From NCBI GenBank assembly GCA_016800925.1, contig JABCPU010000099.1, positions 1-64,000 on the forward strand: a DNA stretch of 64,000 bases. The letters are read 5' to 3'. How positions within the stretch are numbered: position 1 is the first letter of the stretch; each line of letters starts with the position of its first letter. The notes beneath the pieces are model-generated. The model did not search any database, had not been told where the DNA came from, and worked only from the letters and a program-made list of their open reading frames with translations. This DNA comes from Suillus spraguei (lineage: Eukaryota; Basidiomycota; Agaricomycetes; Boletales; Suillaceae). The position numbers and the translations under genes were made by a program. Positions 32,159 through 43,520 of this stretch are shown piece by piece.

Positions 32159-32171
32159 TACTGCTAGTACT

Positions 32172-33037
32172 TGTTAGCAACCTAGCCATGCACTAAGGAA
32201 CTTGAGTGGTGTCTGCGACGGGCACTCTATAAAGAGTGGCAGCCCATGCATATTGGTCGCCTAGCGTGGAGTGTGCTAGTTGTGTTGGGTTGGAGGTGGG
32301 CGCGATGTGCTGTCTCACAACCACGTCTCAGCGATGGGTTCTACAATGACGAATAGACTTAGAAGCGATGAGCTTCTAAGAAGTTGAAGTATAGACAATA
32401 AGCTTATCGAAGCTTATTGAAAGGAAGTTCAGGGTCGAAGATCAAGTAGATTCAAGTTAAAGAAGTACAAAGGCTATCTGCGTGTATTTATACATAAGAT
32501 TGAAGCAGAGCGCAAATACATAAGTATTGCTAGATTAAGTATGAAGTCAGATAGCCAATAGGAAGACGCATGCTCATAAATGAGTCAGAGGTGTATGAAC
32601 CAATGAATGCATGCATGTGCAAAAGGGAGTCATAGGTGCGGAGCCAAAAGTCTAAAGGGTACAAGCCAATGAGGTGACACACGAGTCATAGTTAAATGCA
32701 AAAGAAAAGATAAAGGGAAATATGACACCAGACGTAGTCCTTGAACCATAGGATAGCACATGTTGAAGCACAGAGGAAGGCGTTAGAACGCGACAGAGGC
32801 GTTCAAGGTGCGAGAGGTCGCAAGGGGCGTGAAGAGTGCATGTGAGCGCGAGGAGTGCTGGAAGAGTGCGCGTGTAGCGGCGATGGAGGAGGCGAGCATA
32901 GGCGAGGTAGGGAGTGATGATGGCAAGCCAGATGAGGTAGTGGAGGACGAGGATGGAGGCCTCGTCAGGACGAGAGTAGATGGCAATGCATAGGAGGAAA
33001 AATGATAGTAGGGGCGCAAGAAGGTGTTCTTGTAACA
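32172..33037 (-). mobile_element. Solo LTR, family B, nested in the hAT element
   Basis: 866 bp, minus orientation TGTTACAAGAACACC to GGTTGCTAACA, with perfect GTACT duplications (32167-32171, 33038-33042). Matches the copy at 54900-56732. Confidence 0.9.
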
Positions 33038-33234
33038 GTACTCCAAAAAATAAATATTGCATTTTCACTATTTCTGCATTTTTTATTGTGAGGCCCTGGC
33101 CTGAGTTTTCACCAGGCCTGAGCCCTCTGAAGCCAGGCCCGGCACATCACTACTTACAATACATTGTACTCTCATGATGATAATCAATACCTGACTTTGT
33201 GTAAGCACGCCAGCTTACAGTTCCCATAATCAGT

Positions 33235-33326
33235 ACATATACTGCTGCTGATGCTGAAAGCTAAGCTTTCAGTATTTCACCTTTTGGTGTAACGGTTATG
33301 CGGGCAGTGGTCTGACCATGTTACAC
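33235..33326 (+). repeat. Short interspersed repeat, copy 2 (SINE-like)
   Basis: Plus-strand counterpart of 37-128, with the same palindrome and A-box-like TTTGGTGTAACGGTTATGC. Confidence 0.45.
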
Positions 33327-33639
33327 TTTAACTGCATATCTCTGTGTGATTTCCAATGTCTGAATAATCTAATTGAGATAATAATCTATTTGCCTGGAAC
33401 ACATACACACTCCATCCATTGGAAATTTCAGGTTCCAAGTCTGCTCAGACATACTAAACCCTAACCCTGATATTGTTGACAGTGTTGACACTGTATATAT
33501 ATCTATGTATTGTTAGGTCTAGGATGAGCAATTTTTGTGATGTTATGGGCAGAAATTCGGCTTTACTGACGACACGTCGACGGCAGCGCAAAGTACGCTT
33601 CTCATTGACTACTAACAGCCCATCTTCCTGTCTAGCGAT

Positions 33640-36498
33640 ATGTCAGGATTGCTCAATGTAGAAAAACAATATCTCGCTGGGAGAAGGCGCCCGAAGCCGG
33701 CGCAGACAACCCAGCCAATGGACACAACCCAGTCAGTGCCAATACACACAATGCGAGTGCACACAAAGCTAGTGTCGGCAGTCGCTTTCTTCAAAGACGG
33801 TCAACGGATCGTTACTGCTTCAGAGGACAAAACCGTGCGAATCTGGGATGTAGACAAAAGAGTATTGGCGGGAGGGCCATTCAAGGAACACAGTGATGCT
33901 ATGACATCAATCGCTGTTTCGCCAGACGATAGGCGAATTGCGAGTGGAGGAGGAGATGGAGCCATTATCATCTGGGACGTCGATAGCACCCAGATGGTAT
34001 TCGGACCGCCAGTGAAGCATACAAACTGGATGTCGTCGGTGTGCTTCTCCCCTGATGGAAAGAGACACGCAAGCGGGTCAGACGATTGCACGGTTATTAT
34101 ATGGGATGTAGAGGCTACCGCTGTCCTCTCAACTCTCAAGGGTCTAGATGTGGTGAAATGTGTCGCGTTGAACGTTCAGCCCAGATGGGCTAAAGCTGGC
34201 ATCCGGCAGCTGCCGCAAAACCAACATCATTCAGGTTTGGAGTACCAATAATGACAAGCTGCTGCTCGACATCAACGCTCACAGAGATTGGATTCGAAAT
34301 ATTGTATGGACGCCTGACGGCCGGCAACTTATTTCTGCATCAGACGACAAAAAAATCAAGTTCTGGGACTCGTCGAATAGGAAGCAGATCGGTCAACCTT
34401 GCACCGATCATACTTTCTACGTCAGCTCACTTGCCATCTCTTCTGATGGCTTCTTCATTGCATCTGCCTCGTTCGACCGTACCGTGCGATTGTGGAACAA
34501 AAACTCACACGAGAAGATGGGACAGGCACTCAAACACACAACATGTGTTTCCTCCGTCGCAATTTCTCTCAACGGAGAACTGCTAGTCAGTGGAGACTAT
34601 GATGGGAATGTTCACCTGTGGTCCATCAAGAACACAATTTCCGCAGAATTCAGAATGGATGCCTCATACTTTGCGCACCGCGGTAAGGCGAAGTTGGGAC
34701 AAAATCTCTATGCGGACGCCGGAGGCCCTCTTGGATGCGGACAAGGTGCGGACGATATCCGTCGTCATCTTAACATCTGTAACAATATTCGTAGGTCATT
34801 GAGCTCATCCCTTCGTCTCATCTTGGATACGAATTGAAGCATGCAGCGCTTCGTGGAGTACAGCGCTATGATGATGCATTCGAAGCTTTCACAATCATGC
34901 TCTCTAAGTTGGATGATGCACCCGACCTACAGATACGACGTAAGCCCCACGCAAAAGCGCAGACTTGAAGATGACTTACATTGTTTGCAGAGCTACTCCA
35001 GCAATATGTCAGTCCTGAAGTCGAAGATACCATTCGACAAGCCATTCATGCCCAACTGGAAAACGCTCCTCTTCGTCTGATCAACACTTCTACTGGACGT
35101 TTGTGCGATCGAGATGCGCAGATCAATGCATTCATGAAAAGTGCAGAGCACGGAAAACTTTTGCATTCACTGGTGATGCATGCGCCTCTCCAAACGGAGC
35201 TCACTGGAGAAGTGGTTGCGAAGTACTTCAGTTGGGTCATGTTGTCCCATAGGTGGGAAAGCAAGGAGCCGCGACTGCATGACGTTCAGGGCAGAAACAT
35301 ATACGACTTGGATCAGGCCGGAACCATTGTGAAGTTGCAGAAGTTCTGCAAAGTTGCTCGCGATGCAGGGTATCGTTGGGCATGGAGCGATACATGTTGC
35401 ATCGACCCGAACAACAATGTCGAGCTCGGACGATCAGTCAATTCCATGTTTATCTGGTATCACCTCTCAGCGCTCACCATCGTTTACCTATCAGATGTCC
35501 CGCCTTGGTCAAAGTCGGGCGCGCTCGCAATCAGCATTTGGAACACGTGAGGATGGACCGTTCAGGAGTTCCTCGCTCCTAAAATTGTTCTCTTCTACCA
35601 AGCAGATTGGTCCCTATACCTCGACAAACACTCGCGGAACCACAAGGAGTCTGTCGCTATCACGCAGGAGTTGGAGCGTTCAACTGGTATAAATGCGAGG
35701 GCACTCGTCGCCTTCCGCCCGGGGATGAGAGGTGCCCGAGAGAAACTTCAATAGGCATCAACGCGTGTCACTACACTGCAGGAAGACATCGCGTATTCGT
35801 TGTTTGGGATCTTTGGCGTCCACCTTCCTGTCATCTACGGAGAAAAAAGATAGAACGCACTCGGACGTCTTTTGCAGGAGATCATAGCCCATTCGGGCGA
35901 CATCATGGCCCTTGATTGGGTTGGACAATCCTCTAGTTTCAATAGTTGTCTCCCAGCCGACATTTCCTCATACAAAGCTCCGTCATATATGCCACCGTCT
36001 CTATCCGAAGACGAGATGCAGATATCGATCTCCACGCTGCGAAACACTACCGTCGTTGTGGAGTCGGCCTCGAAATTGTATAGCACTCTTGAGAACATCA
36101 GTGTTCCTCGTTTCGCAAACGCCAGACTTCAATTACCTTGCATCGCATTCACCCTCACAGAAGTCAAGCGGAGGCCTGATCAAGATGAGGCCAGATGTTT
36201 CACTTATGATATCAAGGCAGAAGGGCTACGAGACCTGCAGATCGCAACGGAAGAAAAACTTGCTCAATTCTCGCCTGAAAAACGTACTATGCAGACATTC
36301 TTACTCATCCGTCCATGGAATCGGTATGAGCTCGGGCTGATTAACTTCGCAGACGAGACGCAGCGTGTAGAAGATTGGCCCGAGCCTGGGTCTCCGTCAG
36401 ATGATAAGCTCGGTGGCCATCTTGGACACAACGACCCGGCTACGCGAGAGTTGAGGCTGATCGTTCGCCTCAGACAGCCTTTTGTCGCACTTTGCTAG
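33640..36498 (+). pseudogene. WD40-HET fusion protein gene, disrupted
   Basis: Seven WD repeats (for example HTKLVSAVAFFKDGQ to VRIWD, and KHTTCVSSVAISLNGE to VHLWS) occupy 33745-34630. A linker helix follows (QRYDDAFEAFTIMLSKLDDA), and after an intron ending ~34990 a HET-type domain begins: WVMLSHRWESKEP, RDAGYRWAWSDTCCID and SVNSMFIWYHLS. The C-terminal region resembles the long tail of agaricomycete HET proteins. HET domains are linked to heterokaryon incompatibility and cell death; WD40 propellers act as sensors in related fungal proteins. Lesions: a one-base insertion near 34175 (repeat 4 resumes in the next frame), TGA at 35548 where CGA is expected, TAG at 35752 where Trp is expected, and TAG at 35851. 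The last ~215 codons are open. It is therefore probably a recent pseudogene. Confidence 0.85.
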
Positions 36499-37166
36499 CG
36501 CAGCAGTGGGGTGGGGAGTATAAGAGAATCGCTTCGGATAGCAATATCATCGCACAAGTCAATGGCGTAGCTTCTGTTGACATGATGAATGTCAGGATGC
36601 TGGATATATTGTAGCTGGTTACTACCGCGGGACACAGGCATGGACACATCTCAGGTGATGAAATGATTGCCTGTTTGAAGGCGTATTTACGTTCCTGAGA
36701 GACCATCAGGCCTCTCGTCCACAGGAGCGGGGAGAGAAGGCTGTCAACAACAATCTGGGGCTAGCGCAATTGCGCACAATAGACAACTTACACGTGGGGT
36801 CCAGAAAGCAGATTAGTAAGGTCGAGTAAGTAGTATCCGCTCGAGTACAACCATGAATTCGAATTCTCACTGAGTTTCAAGTTGCAACGTTGATACTTCT
36901 CAGGGCTACAATATCAAACGACTATGCCGACGGACCGACTACTAGTAGCTGTCAGGTCAAATCAATTAAGTCAGTCAGTGACTGACGCCTGACAGCACGG
37001 GGATTTAGAAATTGGACATGCCAGGATCAAAAGCAAACCATCTCTTGCCACATTTTATCGAATCCTTGTACTCGCGATGACTCGCATGGCAACTATCTCG
37101 TCATCACTTTTCGAGGGGGACTGACGTGGCTAAGGTGCTCGACATTTCCATCGCGTTTGCTATCAC
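36499..37166. other. Intergenic, no gene seen
   Basis: Lies between the WD40-HET gene and the peptidase gene. No supported coding frame or repeat. Confidence 0.45.
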
Positions 37167-37173
37167 ATATATA
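37167..37173 (+). promoter_or_regulatory. TATA element of the peptidase gene
   Basis: ATATATAA lies 38-44 bases before the ATG at 37211 but only ~20 before the ATG at 37193. This supports the downstream start. Confidence 0.4.
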
Positions 37174-37210
37174 ATGGGCCACCGAGTATGATATGACTTT
37201 CCAGCGAGTC

Positions 37211-38668
37211 ATGTTCTCCGTTGCATCCTTGTTGGCACTCCTGGCTTTGTCAGTCACGGGATCTCCCGTCGAAGTTCGCAATTCCCCCATCACGCTCCCC
37301 ATGACCAGGAGGCCAGCATTCTTCAATGTTACTGACCTCTTGCGGCATGATGAAGCTCTCGTTGCGGCCTTGACGGAATACAGCACGCATGGCCGACGTG
37401 CTAAGAATTTCCCTTTGACAGACTTTCATGGGGGCTACGCCGTATCAATTGGCATTGGCAATCCCGCCACAACTTGTAAGTTCAACACTGAGAAAACATG
37501 CGGCTGCTAATGTATTATTGAAGACCACTTGATTGTCGACAGCCTTTACGGGATCACATGGGTTGGCGCCAGCACTAGGTACATGAGCAGCACCGGCATC
37601 AACACTGGAATGTCTATGAGATTCGATTACGGTTATGGCTCTGTTCAAGGTATGGCATACAACGATATAAGTTGAAAATACCTACGATTAGTATCCATAG
37701 GAACTTTATTCGAAGACTCAATGACTTTCGGTACTGATGATCCCTTGCTCTCCATCAATCACATGCAATTCGGTGTTGCTTCTACTTCGGAGGGCTTCGG
37801 TTTTGACGGTGTCCTTGGCATCGGGCCTGGAGCCTTTACAGGCGGCATCCCGACTGTCACTGACTACCTGTTTAAACAAAAGTTCATTCAGCGGCGCGTT
37901 GTTAGTATCTTTTTCCAGCCCGCCGGTGCAGGTGCAGTTCAAGATGGCGATGGAGAGATTTCCTTTGGTGGAGTCAACCAACATAGGACCGCCGGCTACA
38001 TTGGCTACACGTAAGGCACCTTAGCCTCTGGATCAATCCAGACTGATAGTCGTTGTTTTGTTCCAGTGAAATCACCGCCAATTCCCGCTCATCGCAGTAT
38101 TGGGGTATCAATCAGCGGATCACCTACGGAGATAGTACAGTTATCTTGGGAGACACCGCTGGCGTCGTGAATTGTGGTTGCACCTTTCTTTACATTGCGT
38201 CTGGTGTGTATTTGGAGTGCAGCGAGCAATAATGGTCTCATCAGCGTTCGATAGATGCCTTTGAGAGGTACAAGACTGCAACCGGCGGTATCGAGAATGC
38301 GGCGACTGGTCTTCTCCAGATTTCCCCTGACCAGTACGATGCCCTAAAATACTTATACTTCCATATTGGCGAGGCACGTCAATTCCGTCGACCCTCACAT
38401 CCTTTGTTAACCATTTGCACAGGAGGTCTACGCATTCATTCCTAATGCGCAAATCTGGCCTCGTTCTCTCAACCACATGCTTGATGGCGGTGGCAGTAAG
38501 GATGATATATTTCTCATCGTTCAAGGCCTTGCAGACCCCACTGGCTCAGGGTTTGACTTTATTAATGGCTACGTATTCCTCCAGCGCTTCCACGCTGTGT
38601 TCGATAGCGGCAAGAAGCGCCGCGTCGGTTTTGCCCGAACCCTGTTCACTTATAGCACCGACAACTAA
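37211..38668 (+). CDS. A1-family (pepsin-like) protein with replaced active-site motifs
   Basis: Exons 37211-37475, 37524-37649, 37701-38010, 38067 to ~38210, ~38251 to ~38373 and ~38423 to 38668 give a ~400-residue secreted protein. It has a signal peptide (MFSVASLLALLALSVTGSP), a propeptide and a pepsin-like fold most similar in pattern to polyporopepsin (GFDGVLGIGPGAF, IPTVTDYLF, YWGINQRITYG, FINGYVFLQRF). The first catalytic motif, normally DTGSSNTWVG, reads DSLYGITWVG: the Asp is kept but the Thr-Gly-Ser is lost. The second, normally VDTGTTL, reads VNCGCTF, so its catalytic Asp is Asn. The flap region is also altered. Everything else is open and well conserved. The last intron uses GC at its donor. 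Such a protein should not be an active protease; a binding or inhibitor role is possible. Confidence 0.82.
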
Positions 38669-39520
38669 TATAGAATTGCCAAAGTATACAAAGCATCGTT
38701 TGCAGACGCAAAGCAGCATACGGATTTGAAGGTTACCGTATACTACGATTAGAATATAGCAATACAAGTGAGCGCGGGTCGTCTTGTAGAAGTGAATTCC
38801 GTGCGAGTTTGCGTATAGTAATATAGGATCTTTTGATCAATACGCAGTATATATATTATTGTCGTCTATCCTGTCCTGTATCCGAGTCTGCGTGCATGGT
38901 GCGTTGCAGATGCCAAAGAGTTGTTGAAATAAAGGATAGAGTAGGTCAAGATATTAGCGTCAATATCCGACTGCTGTCCACGAACCTACAAAATAGCTGG
39001 ACAAATGACCTGCATTGATGAAAGGCCACCAAGTGGGATAATTTGAGATTATGGCCAGAATGTGAGAGGAGAAGGTGGACGAATGATGATAGGAGATACC
39101 GAATCAATTCATCAGGGAATCGGCCATGAGATGATTTTAATAGATATTTCTGGCAAAATAAAATCAAATATCGACATCTACACATATAAAGCACGAGTTA
39201 CCGCCGGCCTCGGGCGCAATTGTGTCCACACGTCATAGTGTTTTTGCGGCTCTTCCCGTGCACAGCATTCGTCCACATTGCTCTGAACTCATAGCAGCTT
39301 CACAAACTTTGAGGATGCCATTAACTTACTCTTGCATTCATCGCCCTTATTTCTCTCAATATCTATGTTGACGAATTCAATGACAGAATTCTAGACAAAT
39401 TACCATGCAATTTTTGTAAGTTTCACAAACAGACATGAAGCACACATGCCACTCACAATTCGAATGATCTGAAGGAAGCTGAACACACTCCATTGAATGC
39501 GCCAGAACACACCTGATGAC
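38669..39520. other. Intergenic, no gene seen
   Basis: AT-rich region downstream of the peptidase gene. No supported coding frame. Confidence 0.45.
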
Positions 39521-39834
39521 TGTCATATACCATACATTTGATCTCAGATCCGATCAGATCTGATTGATCCTCCATTCCACAGATCCTATCCGGACCACCC
39601 ATCCGAAACTTCCCACTTCTCGCACTCTAACTCCATTGTGGACATCTGCATCTACCTCCTTTCGGCAATTATCCTGTCTCCGGTATTCTGGCTATATATA
39701 TTTCTGTCCTGCTTATTGATATGTTACCTATGTCTCATTTCCGACTTGTACTTATTGATCTGCTGTGCATTTACTAATAGACTTCCATTATACATCGTAC
39801 ATAGCCCTCGGTCCCAGACTTGTTGATTATCCAT
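39521..39834 (+). mobile_element. LTR-like repeat, family F, copy 2, truncated
   Basis: Matches 30750-31073 up to GATTATCCAT, where Gypsy-1 begins. The remaining half is not found beyond Gypsy-1, so that side was lost. Confidence 0.6.
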
Positions 39835-40757
39835 TGTAGCGAGCAAAGTCACGCTGACCATCAAACCCCCATTTTTGACAAGCGTCTCATTACCGTCCAC
39901 GGCAGCAACTGAAGAATTCCCTTATAGTAAGTATATAGCCTTTTTGCTCTGCTAAGGCGGAACTGTATTTCTTCCACGAACCCTTACCAGATCCTCGCGC
40001 CGATGCCCTCATGTCCCATCCAAATCTGTCTAGATCCATTGGTGCGTAGTTACTTCGCTTCTGCCGTTACTAAATCTATGGCAGGATTTACCTTGCATCT
40101 CAAGGGGCCGCTACACGCTGTGCGCCTCTTAGTTAATATCCTGTTTATTTTCTTTCTCGCTACCAGACTCACCTAATAATCTTGTACACGCTTGAATATG
40201 TTAAAAAGACTCGACATACATACCATTACCGTTACTTCCCATTACATCCCTTCACTTGGACTTAGTATCAGAACGCTCGCTAGTCTCAATCTATTTGCCT
40301 TTGAACCTTTCTCCATTCGAATCTCGTTCATTGATTTAACCGCCGGTAACTTTACTGCTCGAAGTACGCGCAACTTTCAACTTCGCTACTTGTAACTGGA
40401 CTGCGGCCAGTGATCTTGCTGGGTCGCTACCTCTCTCATCAACTTTCTTGCTCATACGGAACTGCCACTACCGCTACCACACCACAGGTAGTAGTACTAT
40501 ATTCGTTTCACAGAAGTCATTTTTGTTCTTGCTCTCGCTAGCTAACCACTACAGCTATCCTTACCATGCTAGTACCGCCGATATACTGTTACTGCTGCTA
40601 ACCTCAGAAGCTGGAATCTTTGTTGCCTTATTAGTACTTTCTTGATTCCTTCGCACTAACTTAGAAGGAATTGCTTCTATTGCAGTCCTCTTGGGTCGAA
40701 CATCTCACTTGCACCTTCAGTAGGATTATCATTGGGCTTATACTTAGGCCAGCGGTA
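39835..40757 (+). mobile_element. Gypsy-1 5' LTR (family A)
   Basis: TGTAGCGAGCAAAGTC to GGCCAGCGGTA, about 923 bp. The last ~16 bases present in other copies (GTTTCTTTGTTTCA) are missing, so the LTR/leader junction is altered. Confidence 0.85.
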
Positions 40758-40786
40758 CTATTGACTCTCCCCCCAAGGGATCACCC

Positions 40787-42550
40787 TTGACATCAGTCTG
40801 TGACCTCTACCCTTTGCCAAACAAGGAAGCTCTTGCTCCTCCTTCACCTCGACAATGCATTGCTACTGTACTGCCAACGCCACCTGCTATCCACCATCGC
40901 ACCATTATCCACACTCCCACTACCATTCCACTTATGCTTACACCGCAATCATTAGTCCTGCCGCAACTGCCAGCTAGATCTCGACCGCCAATTATGACAA
41001 CTCCATTCCATATGCCGCTAAGGGGCACAGATGCCGTGCCTAAATTTGATGGCACCCCAGCATGCCTTTTACCATTTTTCGAGGATGTAGAACTCTTAGG
41101 TGCTCATGCCAACTTGACCAGCGAGCACCTTATTAAGGCAGCACTGAGATATGTGCCTATTGATGACTCTGAGACGTGGGAGATACTCAACGAAGCCAGT
41201 CTGCTGGATTGGGCAAAGTTCACTGCTGCGGTAAAGCTTTTGTACCCTGGATGTGAAGGCGACCACTGCTTCACCCATACTGATCTCAAGAACCTTTGTG
41301 CAGAACAAGCCTGTACACCGATGACCTCGCAAGAGGATCTCAGGCCGTACTATAGGAAGTTCCTCAAGATCTCTCAGCACTTGATCACTAAGAAGAAGCT
41401 TGCCGAACTAGAACAGGACTGTCTGTTTCTTGACAGATTCCACGCTACCGCCAAGACCGCTATTAAGCGGCGGCTCGAGATAATGATTACCGTGCATCAC
41501 CCAGAGGACCCATATGACATCAAAAAGGTATACAAAGCAGCAATCTTTCTTTTGCCAAGTACCTCCACTGCTGTAATGGCGCTGGCTTCTTCACCAGTGT
41601 ATGCTAAATCTTCTACCGCTCAATAGGTGTCACCGCAACTGCAGATGCAACCAGCCAATCCTGGTGTTGTGATCAAGCAAGAGTATGCGCAGTATGCCCC
41701 CATCATGTGCCACTTCTGCAGCAGTCTGCACAAGATGCTGGATTGCACAATCAAGGAAGTGTACATACACGATGGTAAGATCATTAATAGGAACAGACGC
41801 ATAGTTCTGCCTAACGGCAATGCGGTCCCTCATCTTGGTCCTAATTTCCAACAAAGTCTTGACTGCTTGACGAGCGAAAGCCCCACTACAGGAGCTAACA
41901 CTATGGTATTGGGAAACTTGTACTGCTGAGTAGAGCATGGGCATGACTCCATGCTCGACATCAATCCTTCTGCATTCTTGCACACTAACACCATTCACAG
42001 GACAGATGCTGAAGTGGAGCGCACTAATGACTTATGTCTAGCGCAGGATTTGTACAATGATAATAATGCTGACACTTATGCTGCTAGGAAATCTGACAAG
42101 GGAAAGACCATGCAGTTTGATGGCATTGAGATGCCGCCGAGACCTAAAGCAGGACCGTCCTTTCAGGCTGCTGATGTGGTCAAGGAGGTGGTTTCACCCC
42201 AAGTCAAAGCAAGTGTGATGCCCAACCCCGGTACTAAAGTCCTTAAGCCAGCAGCGTCTACCGCCAAAAGTACCCCACACTCAGCACCAGCACCTGCGAC
42301 TTCTTCTTCATCTACCGATACTGCCAAGAGTACAGCACCTTCAGCACCTGCGACTTCTTCTTCGTCTCCCAATGCTGCCAACCAACCTGTGCCCCAATAC
42401 AGGTACCAGCATCCGCTAGAAGACAAGGACACTGATAGACGCATTGTCGACCATATTCTGGACTCTGACGTTACCATACCAGTATGTGAGCTGATTGCAG
42501 TAGCGCTGGAGATCTGCAAGAACCTCAAGGAAGCCACTACCAACAAGTGA
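40787..42550 (+). pseudogene. Gypsy-1 gag, interrupted by stops
   Basis: One reading frame with in-frame stops at 41624 (TAG) and 41927 (TGA), ending at a TGA at 42548. The first part is a Pro-rich N-terminus and a helical gag domain (KFDGTPACLLPFFEDVELLG). A CX2CX3HX4C knuckle (CHFCSSLHKMLDC) lies after the first stop, one residue shorter than the usual spacing. Downstream is a Ser/Thr/Ala/Pro-rich linker. The TGA stops fit loss of CGA codons. Confidence 0.8.
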
Positions 42551-42589
42551 GTTGGCATTAACACTGCAGTAGTCAATGAGTTAGGCACC

Positions 42590-43126
42590 ATGCCTAGTGC
42601 TAGGGAACAGATGAAGTATTGGGAGCATTACTGCTCACAGGATGCTGATGGACGAGTGGTCGCAGAACATTTTGCACTGCTGCGGGCTATCATGGCCATT
42701 ACCAAGGGCCAGGTCTTGACATGTACATTGGACCAGGGCGCTGAATGTCTTGTCATGCCAGCGAGAGTTTGGCACGCGCTGGGTTCCACACCGCTGAGAC
42801 CGGACCACAAGATCAACATGGAGTCAGCTAACACATCTACCAACGAGATGATAGGAGTCATCAAGAATCTACCGCTAGACTTTGGAACCGGTGAAATGCT
42901 GTTCCAGGTACAAGTTGTCAAGACCGCTAACTTTGATCTCTTGCTAGGAAGACTGTTCTACACGATGATGGCATGTAACACTGAGGACACGCCAAGCGGC
43001 GAGCAGGACCTTACGCTCACTGACCCTAATAATGGCAAGTTCATACACATACCCACACAGCCATGGGTAAAGAAATGTCAGGGTTGCGCTAAGTGCCCGG
43101 CAATGTCTACCAAGCAGGATTTTTAA
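42590..43126 (+). pseudogene. Gypsy-1 retropepsin-like protease region
   Basis: In the same frame as gag. LDQGAECLVMPARVWHALG carries the D-x-G protease active-site motif in the form seen in basidiomycete gypsy elements, and FDLLLGRLFYTM is the C-terminal core. The frame ends at TAA 43124 and the linker (43093-43520) continues in another frame. Confidence 0.75.
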
Positions 43127-43520
43127 AGATTGATGAGCCACATGTGGCATGGGGAGACTCCCAAACATTTCATTCTTCTTCTTCTTCTTTTGTTTCTCAA
43201 GAACCAGTTACCGCTAAAGTAACCGCTAAAGTTACCGCTACCATACTGAATCCCACTGACCGCATACTGGCGCCCACTGCGCAACCACTGCTCTTATGGA
43301 GCACTACCACTGACACATCATCATCTCCCTTTAACTGCCCTCAGTTATCCGCTCATTATCATTACCTAACCTCTATGCATTCCTCCATTAACGCCGAGTC
43401 TACTGAAGCCTTCCACAGCATTTATACCTATGATGAAACCACACATTCCTACATCTACAAACCTGTAGGCAAGAAAGTCAACACCGTTCCGACTACCATG
43501 CCGCCAGAGTACCGTGTGCA

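Larger units (their letters stand above)
31545..33152. mobile_element. hAT DNA transposon, complete by its ends
   Basis: Terminal inverted repeats TAGTGATGTGCC..GGCCTGG are flanked by a perfect 8-bp duplication CTTACAAT (31537-31544, 33153-33160), diagnostic of hAT. The subterminal DNA is dense in AGGCCTGGCC motifs. The element is 1608 bp, of which 871 bp is a solo LTR with its target duplication. Only the C-terminal transposase region remains. Confidence 0.92.

Noticed and set aside
32783..33068. Overlapping ORFs in the family B LTR
   Set aside because: Same sequence recurs as a solo LTR at 54900 with different breaks; open frames follow from local composition.
33285..33326. tRNA gene suggested by TGGTGTAACGGTTATGC
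   Set aside because: No T-arm consensus (GGTTCRA), no acceptor pairing and no plausible anticodon stem; kept only as a SINE-like repeat.
40807..42591. Long minus-strand ORFs opposite Gypsy-1 gag
   Set aside because: They mirror the Pro/Ser/Ala-rich gag linker and have no motifs; sense gag homology explains the region.
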